A stretch of DNA of 64,000 nt from Larix kaempferi (lineage: Eukaryota; Streptophyta; Pinopsida; Pinales; Pinaceae): positions 29,595,501-29,659,500 of the forward strand of contig BSBM01000370.1 in the NCBI GenBank assembly GCA_027924585.1. The letters are read 5' to 3'. The first letter of the stretch is position 1; every line of letters starts with the position of its first letter. Under the pieces are notes generated by a model. That model did not search any database, had not been told where the DNA came from, and was given only the letters and a program-made list of their open reading frames with translations. Shown piece after piece: positions 13,001 through 25,084 of this stretch. Made by a program: the position numbers and the translations under genes.

Positions 13001-14640
13001 TACTTCTTTTATGGCATTAGTCTTATCTCTTGATGCATCAAATCTGATATTGTTGACGTTTGTTGTGCAGGAGAGAGGGCGCATTGGCTTCTTGGACCAA
13101 ATCGACTTGCATAGAAACTACCTCAAAGCTTCTCAAATTGATCGGGTTTGCATAGATCATCATCATCAAGGCATCTACAAGGTTACCCAGGTAAGATCCA
13201 CAGGTTTGTTTCTCTTTCCTTTATCCAATCCATTGACATAGCTCATAAATTGTTGAAACCCTAAATATCTTAAAACCCCCATTTTACATTTTCTCAGATC
13301 TACTTAGATCTAGTGGGTTGTTGGGCATAATACTGAAAACCCACCTCTATAGCATCCAAGGCATCCCGGATCTATAGTTTGGTGAGGATTGGCTTCCATT
13401 TGATCCCCTTCCCAGGCCAATTTAGCCTCTCCCAAGCAAGGCGCACTTCACTAGTTGAGCAAGTTGACCTAGATCTAGGTGGTGGGTGTTTGAGATTCCA
13501 CTTGATTTGACATCTACACATCAAATAACATACACCCAGGTTGTCACTTTTCTGAAATTCACCTTGTGGGCCCTATTCCACATTTCAAGGGATTTAAACC
13601 CCACTTTGGACCACTTGGAACACTTAAACTCAGATCTATTAAGATCTAACCATCGGATTACCGTGAAACTATAGATCCATATCCCTACTTGACTGATCTA
13701 CCCGGATCTAAAATTTGGGTGCCATCCGACTTGTCTTGACCCACCTAAACCCCACTTTCAGCCTCCTTGGGTAAAGTCGCACCACCTTGGAGAAGTGAGT
13801 TCACTCACTTCTAGGAACTGGGTACTTGAGATTATTGCAGATCTGAAACCGGAATAATTCAAAACCTAGGTCTAGACTGTTATTTCGTCAAATCTTGCCT
13901 TGGGGATAGCATTCCTTGTTTTAAGGGATTGTGGTCCACTTTGGTCAAACCTAGATCTAGACACATTCAACCCTCAAGATCTCTATTGCCCACTTGTCTC
14001 ATGTTGTAGGAGTCCTAAACCATAAGTCAACCCCACTTTGACTCCACTTCCCAATTCCCAAGGCACTGGTTTCTCTCCAAGATAATTCAACTTTCCTAGA
14101 TTGTTGGATTGACTTGTGGTTTGACCTATGTATGGTAAACTATACCTTTGAAGACACCATGAACCATGGTCAAGCTTGTCTCATGTACTAGTTAGCCCCA
14201 ATCTGACCCCTAAACAACCCTGCATTGGACACAGTTCCCAAGGCAGTGGATTTTCCAACATTGAACTAGTACACTCATCCTAGATCTCACTTCAAACATT
14301 ATAAGTCACTCTCACATCAACTATGAACCAAAGCTATACTTATTGAACCCCCACTTGGCTTGTGACTTCATCTTTAGGTCTAGGATAAACCATACACCTA
14401 ACTTCACTTGGAAATACCCTGATTTGGTGTCTTGGTTTTGATCTCTCCTGTCGGGAGTAGATCGGGTCTCCCCCTTTGTTGTCTGGGCTAGATAACATAA
14501 AGCGAAGGTTGCCTCGACTGGCGTGACAACCATATATTGGAGGTCGAGGTGATCGTGGTTGCACCTTTTGAGTTGCCCTTCCCTATTGCCATCCATGACT
14601 GGATCCATCCATAGGGGTAACTACAGTTTAGGTGATAACA
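10100..14640 (+). mobile_element. Solo LTR B1 (family B, 4.54 kb)
   Basis: It starts TGTTATCACATATATAG and ends TTTAGGTGATAACA, so the tips are inverted repeats (TGTTATCAC / GTGATAACA). Perfect 5-bp target duplications GTAAC flank it (10095-10099 and 14641-14645). There is no primer binding site, coding region or second LTR: a solo LTR. Copies B2, B3 and B4 in this window share its sequence end to end, including a TATA-like site followed by an AGGAGAGAGC segment. I see no gene within; all open frames here are short and not shared between copies. Confidence 0.85.
12684..12694 (+). promoter_or_regulatory. TATA-like box of LTR B1
   Basis: CCTATTTAAAGG followed by AGAGAGCCTCTCATTGTAA. The same arrangement is present in B3 near 54510 and, reversed, in B2 near 31495. 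This conservation among copies supports it as the LTR promoter. Confidence 0.5.
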
Positions 14641-15630
14641 GTAACATCATTGTTCATTATATTAATCATTGGAACATGTGACATTATTCTGCTCCTATCT
14701 GAGTTCTACTGCATAATATTCTTCTGCTCTTTTTTACTGCAGTTTTCACTCTTATTCAACTTTTATGCTCATTCTTTATTTGTGAGGTCTCCATCAGGTC
14801 TTAGATTTGTTGTGACATAGAATTTCACACTTATGAGGTACTATTGTTCAAATTTATGCATGCTAGTTTAACTTGGTAATCGGATCCGGCTTAGAGGGAT
14901 TTTTCTTAAGCACATGGGGAAAGTATTTGTTGTCTTCAAGTTACTTGTTTATGTTTTGCATTTAAAAGATTTGAGAGTAGCATGCTTTAATTAGTTATAA
15001 TTCACGTTCTTTCAATCCTTTATATGTTAATATACAATATCAAAGCCTTCTTTGCAAGTGTGTACAAGTTTTAGGATTGCTTTGGAATAAGGGGTAGAGC
15101 TCGGCTGCATCTTCCTCTTCTTCAAGTTTTAGAAGAATCATTCCTCAGTTTGTTCCCATTGGTTTCCATTGATCTCAAAGAAGATTCATGCTTGAGCAGG
15201 ATTCTCCTTCTTCCTCATTTGAAAATCTAAACTCTCTCTTCTTGGTTACTATTTTCTTGCAAGTAAATTAGAGCTAAAAGTCTTCATCATTTGTTATTTA
15301 CTTGTTCAAATCAGATCTAAAAGTGCTTTAGATTCACATTTTTAAAGTTAGATCTAAGTATTATTTTTTCTTAGTATTTGAAGTATTAATTATTTCTAGT
15401 CTTTTGCAAATACTAGGTTGTAATTCTTATGTGATTTAGCTAACCTACTAACATTTTAATAAAGTTTATTGTTCTCTAGTTTTCTAGCTTTGTGTCACAG
15501 GAAAGCGAAGGAACGAAGCTATTTCAGGAGATTGAACCTTTAAAAAGCCTTCTCCTCTATTTTCTCACTTTCCCTTAGCTTTTTTCAAGCTAATAAAGTC
15601 TCTTGAATCTCGCTTTTTGTGATCAAGAGA

Positions 15631-17353
15631 TGTCACGTCCCCATTTTGACCCCCCCTTCGCACTTAAATCGTAAATGATGTAATTATTATTACTTAATCA
15701 TGGTGAGGAGCTCAAGGCCAAGGCCCCACCATTGATTTAGCGTTTATGTATCGGCAATTAAACTAGATGCTTATGACTCTTGTGCTAGATGGGCACAATG
15801 TAAATGAGACATCATGTAAATACGAATTTTAATGAAAAATACCCACAACTAGCTATGCAATGCAACAAAGAGATGGGGGCATGATTCTACAAGGAATAGG
15901 GAGGAAAATTATTCAAACCCTTGAGCCAATGGTGTTAATCCATGTGTCAATGAGAAAGCCCATAAACCACCAACTACCCATTTTGGGCTATGGACCCAAT
16001 CATTTAATTCTTCCAAGAAATTGGTTAAGGCAGTTAATGCCTTGGGAATGAAGAAGTATGGCAGCCAATTTCGTGCATGGGCAAGCCATCAACCTGGAAA
16101 TTCGTGTTTTGTCTCCTTGGGAAAGAAAACACCCACGAAATGGTGCCCAAAGCCATTCTGAATAGTCAATCTTCATTCATTCACGCAGTTGGAGCTAGCT
16201 GGGTCTTTCCCTACACGTTTTCATCCAAATCCTGCATTTTTCCATGCCTGGGAGTTCGTTTTTGCATATACAGTAGGTTGGGAGAGAAGGGCCACGATTT
16301 GGGGACTGTATGGAGGTCGTTTTTGCCCCCGAATGTCCAAGGACGTTTTTCTAAAAACGAATTTGGCTTCCCTGGGTTGTTCCCCAACTTCCCATTTTCG
16401 TTTTTGGGGGTTCCCACGTGTTTCTGAGTTAGTTGAAACCCCATCTCATGCATCTCACTGTAAAAACGTTTTATCCTGCCCCATAATTGTGTTCTGCTGT
16501 TATGCGTATCCTCGTTTTTGGTTTGAACCTGTGAGCTGAAGTTTTGGAGTGGTAGTGGACAGAAGTGGCTTGATAAACCTAGTGGGGGAGACAACCTCTC
16601 AAGAAGATCAAGAGGGCTTTGGTTACTCTTCTATGCATACCCTGAGAGCACTAGATAGGGAAGGTATGGCTTGAGGGACTGTACAGCAGTGAAAAGAATA
16701 CATCCTTGTGCTGGGTGTGTAGGTATTGTGGGTGCCAAGCTAGACAGATCTTGCAAGGTTATCCCTGGCTCTGTGCTGGAGCTCACTAGCTTAGCAATTC
16801 TTCCCTTCCATGTCCTAGCAGCCTGATAAACCCAATTGCAGATTGGCTTGGCTCATCTTGGTGTATGCTGGGCTATGTGTGAGTCTGCTGTTCCCTGGTT
16901 CCTTGTAGAGATCATGCCCAGCTCGGGGGTGGCAGTGGTGCTGCGAGATTGAGGAGCACACTGGCCTACGGTTGGGTGGAACGTTGCAGTTGCATAGCCA
17001 GTTGCGTGGGACTACTTTCTCATAAGATAAGTATTCTCCTTTATTAACTTGCAATTATTTAATTGATGGATATCTGAATGTATGGTGAAGGTGTAAATGA
17101 TATTACTTCCGCTGTGTTTTAAAAATAGTTATGCATCTACATATCCCTATTATATTATGTTATGTGAATGCTTATGTAATAAGTTCATGGGGCTAGATGC
17201 CCAGTTTAGCATCACGTCCATTCTGCACTTTCACATGTATATGTATATTTTCATTTTAACTTGAATGTTTTTTTTATAATGTATGGGACTGGATGCCCGG
17301 TTTAACCTCATGATCCTCTCCATCTAGCCGGTAGGATGGGAGGGGACGTGACA
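15631..17353 (+). repeat. 5' LTR of G1
   Basis: It starts TGTCACGTCCCC and ends GGGGACGTGACA, tips that are a 12-base inverted repeat. It matches 23220-24943 along its whole length. A related but diverged and truncated LTR lies at 45083-45753. Confidence 0.95.
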
Positions 17354-17356
17354 GAA

Positions 17357-17368
17357 TGGTATCAGAGC
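17357..17368 (+). promoter_or_regulatory. Primer binding site of G1
   Basis: TGGTATCAGAGC, three bases after the 5' LTR. This is the standard site complementary to the 3' end of initiator methionine tRNA. Confidence 0.95.
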
Positions 17369-17514
17369 TGCGTTGCAGCATTGGACCTCTATGGGCCAAA
17401 TCTGATAGCAATTGCAAGGGAAGATATCAAAAATTTTCTTAAGTCTGTTTTTAGAAATTTTTGTTTTAAGTCTGTTTTTGGAAATTTTGGCTTTAAGCCT
17501 GTTTCAGGAAGTCA

Positions 17515-18190
17515 TCCCGAAACTGCGGAAAGGTTCTGCGAACCTTCCCCCAATTGCGGAAGAGTTCGGCGAACCTTCCCGTTGCAGAAGAGTTCCGCGA
17601 ACCTTCCCGCAATAGCAGAAGAATTCAGCAAACTGCTCCGAAACAGCGGAGAAAAAATTTTTTAAGTGAAAAATTTTCTAAGTGTCGGCGTTGAAAGAAA
17701 TTTTCGGAAGGATTTCTCTTCCGAAATTTCGGAAGGAATTCTCTTCCGAAATTGCGGAAGGATTCCGCGAATTGTTCCGCAACGCGGAAGAGTTCGGCAA
17801 GTCGTTCCGAAATTGCGGAAGACTTCGCCGAATCGCTCCGCAACTGCGGAAGACTTCGCCGAATCGTTCCGCAACTGCGGAAGATTTCGCCGAATCGTTC
17901 CGAAAAATCACCCGAAACCGGGGAAGCATTCCGCGCAACGGTGGAAGCATTCCGCGAACGGCTCCGAAGCTGCGGAAGCCTTCGCCGAATGGCTCCGCAA
18001 TTGCGGGAGCATTCGCCGAATGGCTCCGCAACTGCGGAAGCCTTCGCCGAATGGCTCCGCAATTGCGGGAGCGTTCGGCAAATCGCCCCGCCATTGCGGA
18101 AGCGTTCGGCGAACTGCTCCGCAATTGCGGAAGCGTTCGGCGAACTGCTCCGCAATTGCAGAAGCTGTCGCCGAACCGCCCCGCGACAGA
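17515..18190 (+). repeat. 31-bp CpG-rich tandem array in the G1 leader
   Basis: The best units (17818-17910) read TGCGGAAGACTTCGCCGAAT + CGCTCCGCAAC, period 31, with about 20 diverged units overall and a gap of AT-rich sequence at 17640-17700. Each unit has near-palindromic halves (GCGGAAG / CTTCGCC, TTCGGCGAA). Because 31 is not divisible by three, a run of units cycles through all frames, and since the unit lacks stops on either strand, long open frames arise in several frames of both strands. None shows family features, so I annotate it as repeat, not as genes. It lies in the untranslated leader between primer binding site and gag. Confidence 0.9.
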
Positions 18191-18266
18191 GGCATTATTT
18201 GTAAAAAAAAAAAACAAAAAAAAAAACGAGGGCGCTGCCCTCGACCCGCCCTGCAGTGGCGAGCCA

Positions 18267-18286
18267 CAAGGGGGCAAGCCCCCTTG
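18267..18286 (+). other. Perfect hairpin in the G1 leader
   Basis: CAAGGGGGCAAGCCCCCTTG: an 8-bp perfect stem with a 4-base loop, directly after a GC-rich stretch (GGGCGCTGCCCTCGACCC) and 200 bases before gag. It would be present in the genomic RNA. Function unknown; packaging or translation roles are only guesses. Confidence 0.6.
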
Positions 18287-18491
18287 ACCCCCTTTTGTTT
18301 TCTCCTTGTATGTCGTTGGTTGTAAGAGAATTCTATGATTTGACAAATTGTCAACGTAATGTTTTCCCACGTGCATGAAGTAATTTGTGAATTCTGAGAA
18401 TGTAATGCAGCTAACAATTGTGTTGATGAATACATTTCAGAGAATCACAGTTACAGCAGGGTAACACTCTAGATAATACAGGCAGAGAATT

Positions 18492-21400
18492 TTGGATCTT
18501 GGTTGGGCCAAGAAAATGAACATCATGAATGATGCACAGGATCCCTATGAACCTGAAACGGATGCCATGGGGGAAAACATACATGTTGAAAATGCTGAAA
18601 CAGAATCTAATGGGAGGAGAAATCAAGAGACCCCTCCAGGTATTGCAGCCACCATGAGAAGCCTAAGGGAGGAATTGCAAAGTTGCAGAGAAGATAATGA
18701 AATGATGATTAAAGCTCAGGAAGAACAAAATCAGCTGAATGCAGCCATGCTACAGAGTTTGACAGACATCCAAAGGCAAATAAACTCTGGGCATCAGACG
18801 TCAAATCCAGAAAGGGGTGGGAGTAGTTCTAGGAGGAATTCCCGCAAGAGGGCCAGTAGCCCAAGAAGAGTTTCTACAGACAGAACATATACTCCAGAAA
18901 TCTCTTCTAATGAATCATCTGACTCTGAAGAATCCATTGAGGGTTCAAGCTCTTCATCTCACATGAGTAAGAGAAACAAGCACTACAAGAACAATTCACA
19001 CGGGGAATTTAAGAAGGCAAAACCTCCTACATTTGACGGAGAGGTAAAATCTAGTCAAGAAGCTGAAGCTTGGCTTCTTGGGATGAGAAAATATTTCCAA
19101 GTCCAAGACTACTCGGGAAATATGAAGGCAAGGGTAGCCATCTTCAACTTGAATGGAAGAGCATCTATATGGTGGGAACACACCAGGCAAGTGAAGAAGA
19201 TCAACGAAAGGAAGATCGTGTGGAAGCAGTTCAAGAAATACTTCAAGCAGAAGTACCTCTCTGATAGGTACTATGATGATAAGATCAAAGAGTTCCATGA
19301 GCTGAGATTGGGACAATCGACCATGGAAGAATATGCAAACAAGTTCTTGGAGCTGCTGAGGTATGTCAGGTACATTTGAGATGATAAGGTGAAAATTCAA
19401 CGTTTCCTAAGTGGACTGCCCCAGTCATATAAAGATAGAATTGAGTTTGATGAACCTCGAACTCTAGAGGAGGCCATAAGAAAGGCCAAGTAATGCTTTG
19501 ATCAAAACAGAAGCAAACCAGAATTCCATAAGGCATGGAAGGATAAGAAAAATGAGAAGTTTGATCAAAGGAAGAAGGGGTTCAAGCCTCCTCAATTCAG
19601 GAATCAGCAAAGGCAGCCATCACAGGTTGTGACTAAGCCAACTAGGATGATGGGAGACAAGCCAAGAGATCCAAAGGAGCCAAGAGAACCACTTCAATGT
19701 TGGGGTTGTGGAGGAGACCACATGCTTAGGAACTATCCACATCGGAATGGGAATGCGAATCAAGTTCACAACATCCAAGGAGCTAGAACTGTGGGTCAAG
19801 TGGCGAGAGCAATCCCTAGAATCTATGCAGCAGTAGAAGACCGCCAGGCAGATCATCAGTCAACTGTGGTTGAAGTTGAAGGTAAGATTGCTAAGCAATC
19901 TGTTTCTATTTTGATTGATCCTGGATCTACTCACAGTTATGTCACTCCTAGAATTGTTGAGATTTGTGCTTTCAAGAAATTAAAGCATAGTAAATCATGG
20001 TTAGTTCAACTAGCCACTGGAACCAAGAGAAAAGTTAGTGAAATAGTAGAGAAATGTCCATTAGAGATAGATGGGCTATTCACTTATGCAGATCTGAATA
20101 TTTTGCCACTTGGTTCCTATGATATTCTCATTGGAATGGATTGGTTAGAAGCACACAGGGTTAAACTTGACTGCTACAATAAGACATTTGAATGCATGGA
20201 CGAAGAAGGAAACCTGAGGGTTGTAAAAGGCATTCCAAAGGTGACTTCTGTTAGACAGGTTTCAGCCATGCAGTTGAAGAAGTTCTGTAGGAAGGGATGT
20301 CAATTGTATGCAGCCCACATTTTAGAGGCACCAGAGAACGAAACTCTTAAATTGGAGGACTATCATGTATTGCAAGAATTCAAGGATGTTTTTCCTGATG
20401 AGATTCCAGGACTCCCTCCAAAGAGAGACATTGACTTTACAATTGAACTTGTGCCAGGAGCGGCACCAGTGTCTAAGACACCGTACAAGATGAGTACACC
20501 AGAATTGCTAGAACTGAAAATGCAATTACAAGAGTTGCTGGAAAAGAAATATATTAGGCCAAGTGTGTCCCCGTGGGGAGCACCTTTTCTATTTGTGAAA
20601 AAGAAAGATGGAACACTCAGGTTATGTGACTACAGGCAGTTGAACAAAGTCACTGTGAAGAATAAATACCCGTTGCCCCGAATTGATGACCTTTTTGACC
20701 AAATGAGAGGAGCAAAGGTATTTTCAAAGATTGACTTAAGGTCCGGATACCATCAGGTAAGAATCAAAGAAGAAGATATTCATAAGACAGCCTTTAGAAC
20801 GAGGTATGGACACTATGAGTTTGTAGTGGTACCATTCGGTCTCACAAATGCACCAGCTACATTCATGTGTCTCATGAATAATGTTTTTAGCAAATATTTG
20901 GACAAGTTTGTCCTTGTATTCCTAGACGACATTCTCATCTATTCTAAGAATGAAGAAGAGCATGAAGAACATTTGAGAATGACAATGCAATTACTAAGGG
21001 AACATAAGCTGTATGCAAAGTTGAGTAAATGTGACTTTTATAAAGATAGAATTCATTATTTGGGTCACATCATCTCCGACGAAGGGATATCTGTAGACCC
21101 TGAGAAGATTGAAACCATTATGAATTGGCCAACTCCAAGGAATATGATTGATGTGAGATCTTTTATGGGCCTTGCTGGTTACTACAGGAGGTTTATCGAA
21201 GGATTCTCCAAGGTTGCTAACCCGATCACTTCTTTGCAAAAGAAGGGGATAAAGTTTGAATGGTCACCAAGATGTGAGGAAAGTTTTCAACTGTTGAAGA
21301 ATCTTCTTACAAGTGCACCAATTTTGAAGATTGCAGACCCGGAAAAAGACTTTGTGGTGTGTACCGATGCATGCAATCAAGGACTTGGAGGAGTTCTTAT

Positions 21401-23191
21401 GCAAGACAACCACGTGATATGCTATGAGTCAAGAAAGTTGAAGGAGCATGAGAAGAACTATGCTACTCATGATATAGAACTTGCAGCCATAGTACATGCT
21501 TTAAAGATGTGGAGGCATTACTTAATGGGAAGAAAATTTGAGTTAAGGACAGACCATTGTGGTCTGAAATACTTGTTTGATCAGCCAACTCTAAATGCTA
21601 GGCAAGCTAGATGGTTGGAATTTTTGTGTGAATTTGATTTTGAGATCAAACACATAAAAGGGAAAGAAAACAAGGTGGCTGATGCACTCAGCAGGAAGGT
21701 ACATGAAATGTATGTGGCAGCGCTTAGTACTTGCCAACCAGATTTGAAGCAGCAGATTGTTAACCATATGGTTGACGATGAAGTGTATGAGCAGATCAAG
21801 GACAAATTGCAGCAGCAAGACCTTGGCAAGAAGTATGAAGGCTATCATTTGGAAGAAGGCGGACTTCTTACTTATAAGAATAGAGTCTATATCCCAAATG
21901 CGATAGATTTAAGGAGAATTGTTATGGATGAAATCCATAAAGCTCCATACTCTGGTCACCCAGGATATCAGAAAACAATTGCTACAGCAAGAAAATAGTA
22001 TTTCTGGCCAGGCATGAAGAAGGATGTTGCTGAATACATCTCTAAGTGCATGGAATGTCAGCAGGTGAAGGTTGAACACCAACACCCAGCAGGTTTATTG
22101 CACCCAGTGCCAATCCCAGAATGGAAATGGGAAATAATTTCCATGGATTTTATTACAGGATTGCCAATGACTAAGAGACAACATGATTCCATCATGGTTG
22201 TGGTGGACAAGTTAACAAAGGCAGCACATTTCATACCGGTTAAGTCCACACATAAAGCCGATGCCATTGCAAATATTTTCATGAAAGAAATTTTCAGATT
22301 ACATGGGTTGCCTAAGGCAATAATTTCTGACAGGGATACCAAGTTCACTTCCAATTTTTGGAAAGATCTCTTTGCAGATTTGGGTACACAGTTGAACTTT
22401 AGCACCGTGTACCATCCTCAAACAGACGGGCAAACATAAAGAGTAAATCAGGTGCTTGAAGACATGCTTCGCATGTATGTAATGGACAAGCCATCCAAGT
22501 GGGAGGATTATCTACACCTGGAGAGTTTGCATATAATAATGGGCAGCAAGAATCATTGGGAATGAGTCCATATGAGGCTTTGTACGGCAGAAGGTGTAGG
22601 ACACCAGTGACTTGGGACAATCCAGTGAACAGAATTGTACTTGGGCCAGAATTGCTTAAGGAAATGGAACAAGAGGTTGCAAAGATCCGGCAAAACTTAA
22701 AGGCAGCCCAGGATAGACACAAAAGCTATGCAGATAAGCATAGAATGCATAGGAAATTCAATGTTGGGGATCATGTGTATCTTAGAGTAAGATCAAGGAA
22801 GAGTTCCTTGAAGCTTGGGAGTTGTGCCAAGCTATCACCTAGATATTGTGGGCCATTTGAAGTGCTTGAAAGAATAGGACCAGTTGCATATAGACTTGCA
22901 TTGCCTGCTGGCACTAAAGCTCATAATGTTTTTCATGTCTCTTTGCTTAAGAAATATGTACATGATCCTAACCATGTGATTAATTGGGATGTGATCCAGG
23001 TGGAACCCGAGGGAGAATTCCAAACCGATCCATTGCGCATCCTAGACAAGAAAGTAACATTGCTCCGGAACCGAGCCATCGGACAGGTAAAGGTGCAATG
23101 GAAGCACTACGGTCCCGATGAGGCTACATGGGAGCTGGAGGATGCCATGAGGGTGGCATATCCATTTTTGTTCAATTTTGATGAGCACTGA
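18492..23191 (+). pseudogene. G1 gag-pol, single frame with four stops and one frameshift
   Basis: Gag core at 19010-19500 (PPTFDGEVKSSQEAEAWL; ASIWWEHTRQVKK; FLSGLPQSYKDRIEF). Knuckle [14 protein letters not shown] at 19700 has Tyr for the last Cys. Protease reads [11 protein letters not shown] where DSG is expected. Reverse transcriptase at 20370-20980 has [25 protein letters not shown] and the active site [10 protein letters not shown]. RNase H at 21330-21690 begins [13 protein letters not shown]. Integrase has an HHCC finger ([10 protein letters not shown]...CMECQQVK) and D residues in SMDFITGLP and ISDRDTKFTSNFW. The C-terminal chromodomain lies at 23050-23175 (QVKVQWKHYGPDEATWELED). Premature stops: TGA 19377, TAA 19491, TAG 21996, TAA 22437; frameshift near 22520. 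The stop at 22437 sits at the usual catalytic Glu. Confidence 0.95.
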
Positions 23192-23206
23192 GGACAGTGC
23201 TAATGT

Positions 23207-23217
23207 AAGGGGAGGGG
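23207..23217 (+). promoter_or_regulatory. Polypurine tract of G1
   Basis: AAGGGGAGGGG, two bases before the 3' LTR start at 23220, where plus-strand synthesis would be primed. Confidence 0.85.
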
Positions 23218-23219
23218 TA

Positions 23220-24943
23220 TGTCACGTCCCCATTTTGACCCCCCTTCACACTTAAATCGTAAATGATGTAATTATTATTACTTAATCATGGTGAGGAGCT
23301 CAAGGCCAAGGCCCCACCATTGATTTAGCATTTATGTATCGGCAATTAAACTAGATGCTTATGACTCTTGTTCTAGATGGGCACAATGTAAATGAGACAT
23401 CATGTAAATACGAATTTTAATGAAAAATACCCACAACTAGCTATGCAATGCAACAAAGAGATGGGGGCATGATTCTACAAGGAATAGGGAGGAAAATTAT
23501 TCAAACCCTTGAGCCAATGGTGTTAATCCATGTGTCAATGAGAAAGCCCATAAACCACCAACTACCCATTTTGGGCTATGGACCCAATCATTTAATTCTT
23601 CCAAGAAATTGGTTAAGGCAGTTAATGCCTTGGGAATGAAGAAGTATGGCAGCCAATTTCGTGCATGGGCAAGCCATCAACCTGGAAATTCGTGTTTTGT
23701 CTCCTTGGGCAAGAAAACACCCACGAAATGGTGCCCAAAGCCATTCTGAATAGTCAGTCTTCATTCATTCACGCAGTTGGAGCTAGCTAGGTCTTTCCCT
23801 ACACGTTTTCATCCAAATCCTGCATTTTTCCATGCCTGGGAGTTCGTTTTTGCATATACAGTAGCTTGGGAGAGAAGGGCCACGATTTGGGGACTGTATG
23901 GAGGTCGTTTTTGCCCCCGAATGTCCAAGGACGTTTTTCTAAAAACGAATTTGGCTTCCTTGGGTTGTTCCCCAACTTCCCATTTTCGTTTTTGGGGGTT
24001 CCCACGTGTTTCTGAGTTAGTTGAAACCCCATCCCATGCATCTCACTGTAAAAACGTTTTATCCTGCCCCATAATTGTGTTATGTTGTTATGTGTATCCT
24101 CGTTTTTGGTTTGAACCTGTGAGCTGAAGTTTTGGAGTGGTAGTGGACAGAAGTGGCTTGATAAACCTAGTGGGGGAGACAACCTCTCAAGAAGATCAAG
24201 AGGGCTTTGGTTACTCTTCTATGCATACCCTGAGAGCATTAGATAGGGAAGGTATGGCTTGAGGGACTGTACAACAGTGAAAAGAATACATCCTTGTGCT
24301 AGGTGTGTAGGTATTGTGGGTGCCAAGCTAGACAGATCTTGCAAGGTTATCCCTGGCTCTGTGCTGGAGCTCACTAGCTTAGCAATTCTTCCCTTCCATG
24401 TCCTAGCAGCCTGATAAACCCAATTGCAGATTGGCTTGGCTCATCTTGGTGTATGCTGGGCTATGTGTGAGTCTGTTGTTCCCTGGTTCCTTGTAGAGAT
24501 CATGCCCAGCTTGGGTGGTGGCAGTGGTGCTCCGAGATTGAGGAGCACACTGGCCTACGGTTGGGTGGAACGTTGCAGTTGCATAGCCAGTTGCGTGGGA
24601 CTACTTTCTCATAAGATAAGTATTCTCCTTTATTAACTTGCAATTATTTAATTGATGGATATCTGAATGTATGGTGAAGGTGTAAATGATATTACTTCCG
24701 CTGTGTTTTAAAAATAGTTGTGCATCTACATATCCCTATTATATTATGTTATGTGAATGCTTATGTAATAAGTTCATGGGGCTAGATGCCCAGTTTAGCA
24801 TCACGCCCGTTCTGCACTTTCACATGTATATGTATATTTTCATTTTAACTTGAATGTTTTTTTTATAATGTATGGGACTGGATGCTCGGTTTAACCTCAC
24901 GATCCTCTCCATCTAGCTGGTAGGATGGGAGGGGGACGTGACA
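23220..24943 (+). repeat. 3' LTR of G1
   Basis: Pairs with 15631-17353. Differences are scattered single bases, most of them C/T or A/G changes (for example near 24085, 24500 and 24800). Confidence 0.95.
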
Positions 24944-25084
24944 AGAGAGCTCTCTATTGGAGAGTTTAATTATTGTAAAAAAATTAGTAAAAGAGCAAGT
25001 GGGATTACGACTCCCACATCCTTCTTCCCCCATTTGGGGGAAGCCTATATCTGTCCACTGATTATTTGCTTTCTACTTGCACCG

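Larger units (their letters stand above)
7296..14816 (+). mobile_element. Ty1/copia element, gag-protease only, nested insert in its 3' LTR
   Basis: The element holds a copia-type gag, protease and gag-pre-integrase region, a purine tract at 9621-9627 and a 3' LTR starting at 9628. There is no integrase, reverse transcriptase or RNase H between 9009 and 9621, so it was non-autonomous or internally deleted. No 5' LTR or primer binding site appears before gag, because LTR F of G2 interrupts at 7295. I infer that G2 inserted into the leader of this copia element, and that the copia 5' LTR lies beyond the left edge. Its right end is uncertain, about 14816. Confidence 0.65.
9628..14816 (+). repeat. 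copia 3' LTR, split by B1
   Basis: The first part is 9628-10099 and the second part about 14641-14816, because solo LTR B1 and its 5-bp duplication lie between. A TATA-like site (TATTTTATAGG) occurs near 9795. Removing B1 gives an LTR of roughly 640 bases. The 3' end is set at TTGTTGTGACA (14816) only because it ends in CA and copia-unlike sequence follows; this end is weak. Confidence 0.5.
15631..24943 (+). mobile_element. Ty3/gypsy chromovirus G1, complete but mutated
   Basis: A 9.3-kb element with two LTRs (1723 and 1724 bases), target duplication AGAGA on both sides (15626-15630 and 24944-24948), an initiator-Met-type primer binding site, a long leader with a 31-bp tandem array, one gag-pol frame, a polypurine tract, and TGTCACGTCCCC...GGACGTGACA termini. 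The pol order (protease, reverse transcriptase, RNase H, integrase, chromodomain) puts it in the chromoviruses, most like Tekay/Del. By eye the LTRs differ at about 25-30 positions, so near 98% identical: a recent insertion. Confidence 0.95.

Noticed and set aside
17625-18435. Long overlapping open frames on both strands (150-232 codons)
   Set aside because: All come from the 31-bp stop-free tandem array. The products are frame-shifted versions of the same repeat with no family motif.
18492-23191. Idea that all G1 stops are C-to-T changes from methylation
   Set aside because: At least some (GAA to TAA at 22437, a likely Tyr codon to TAA at 19491) need transversions, so the pattern is mixed.
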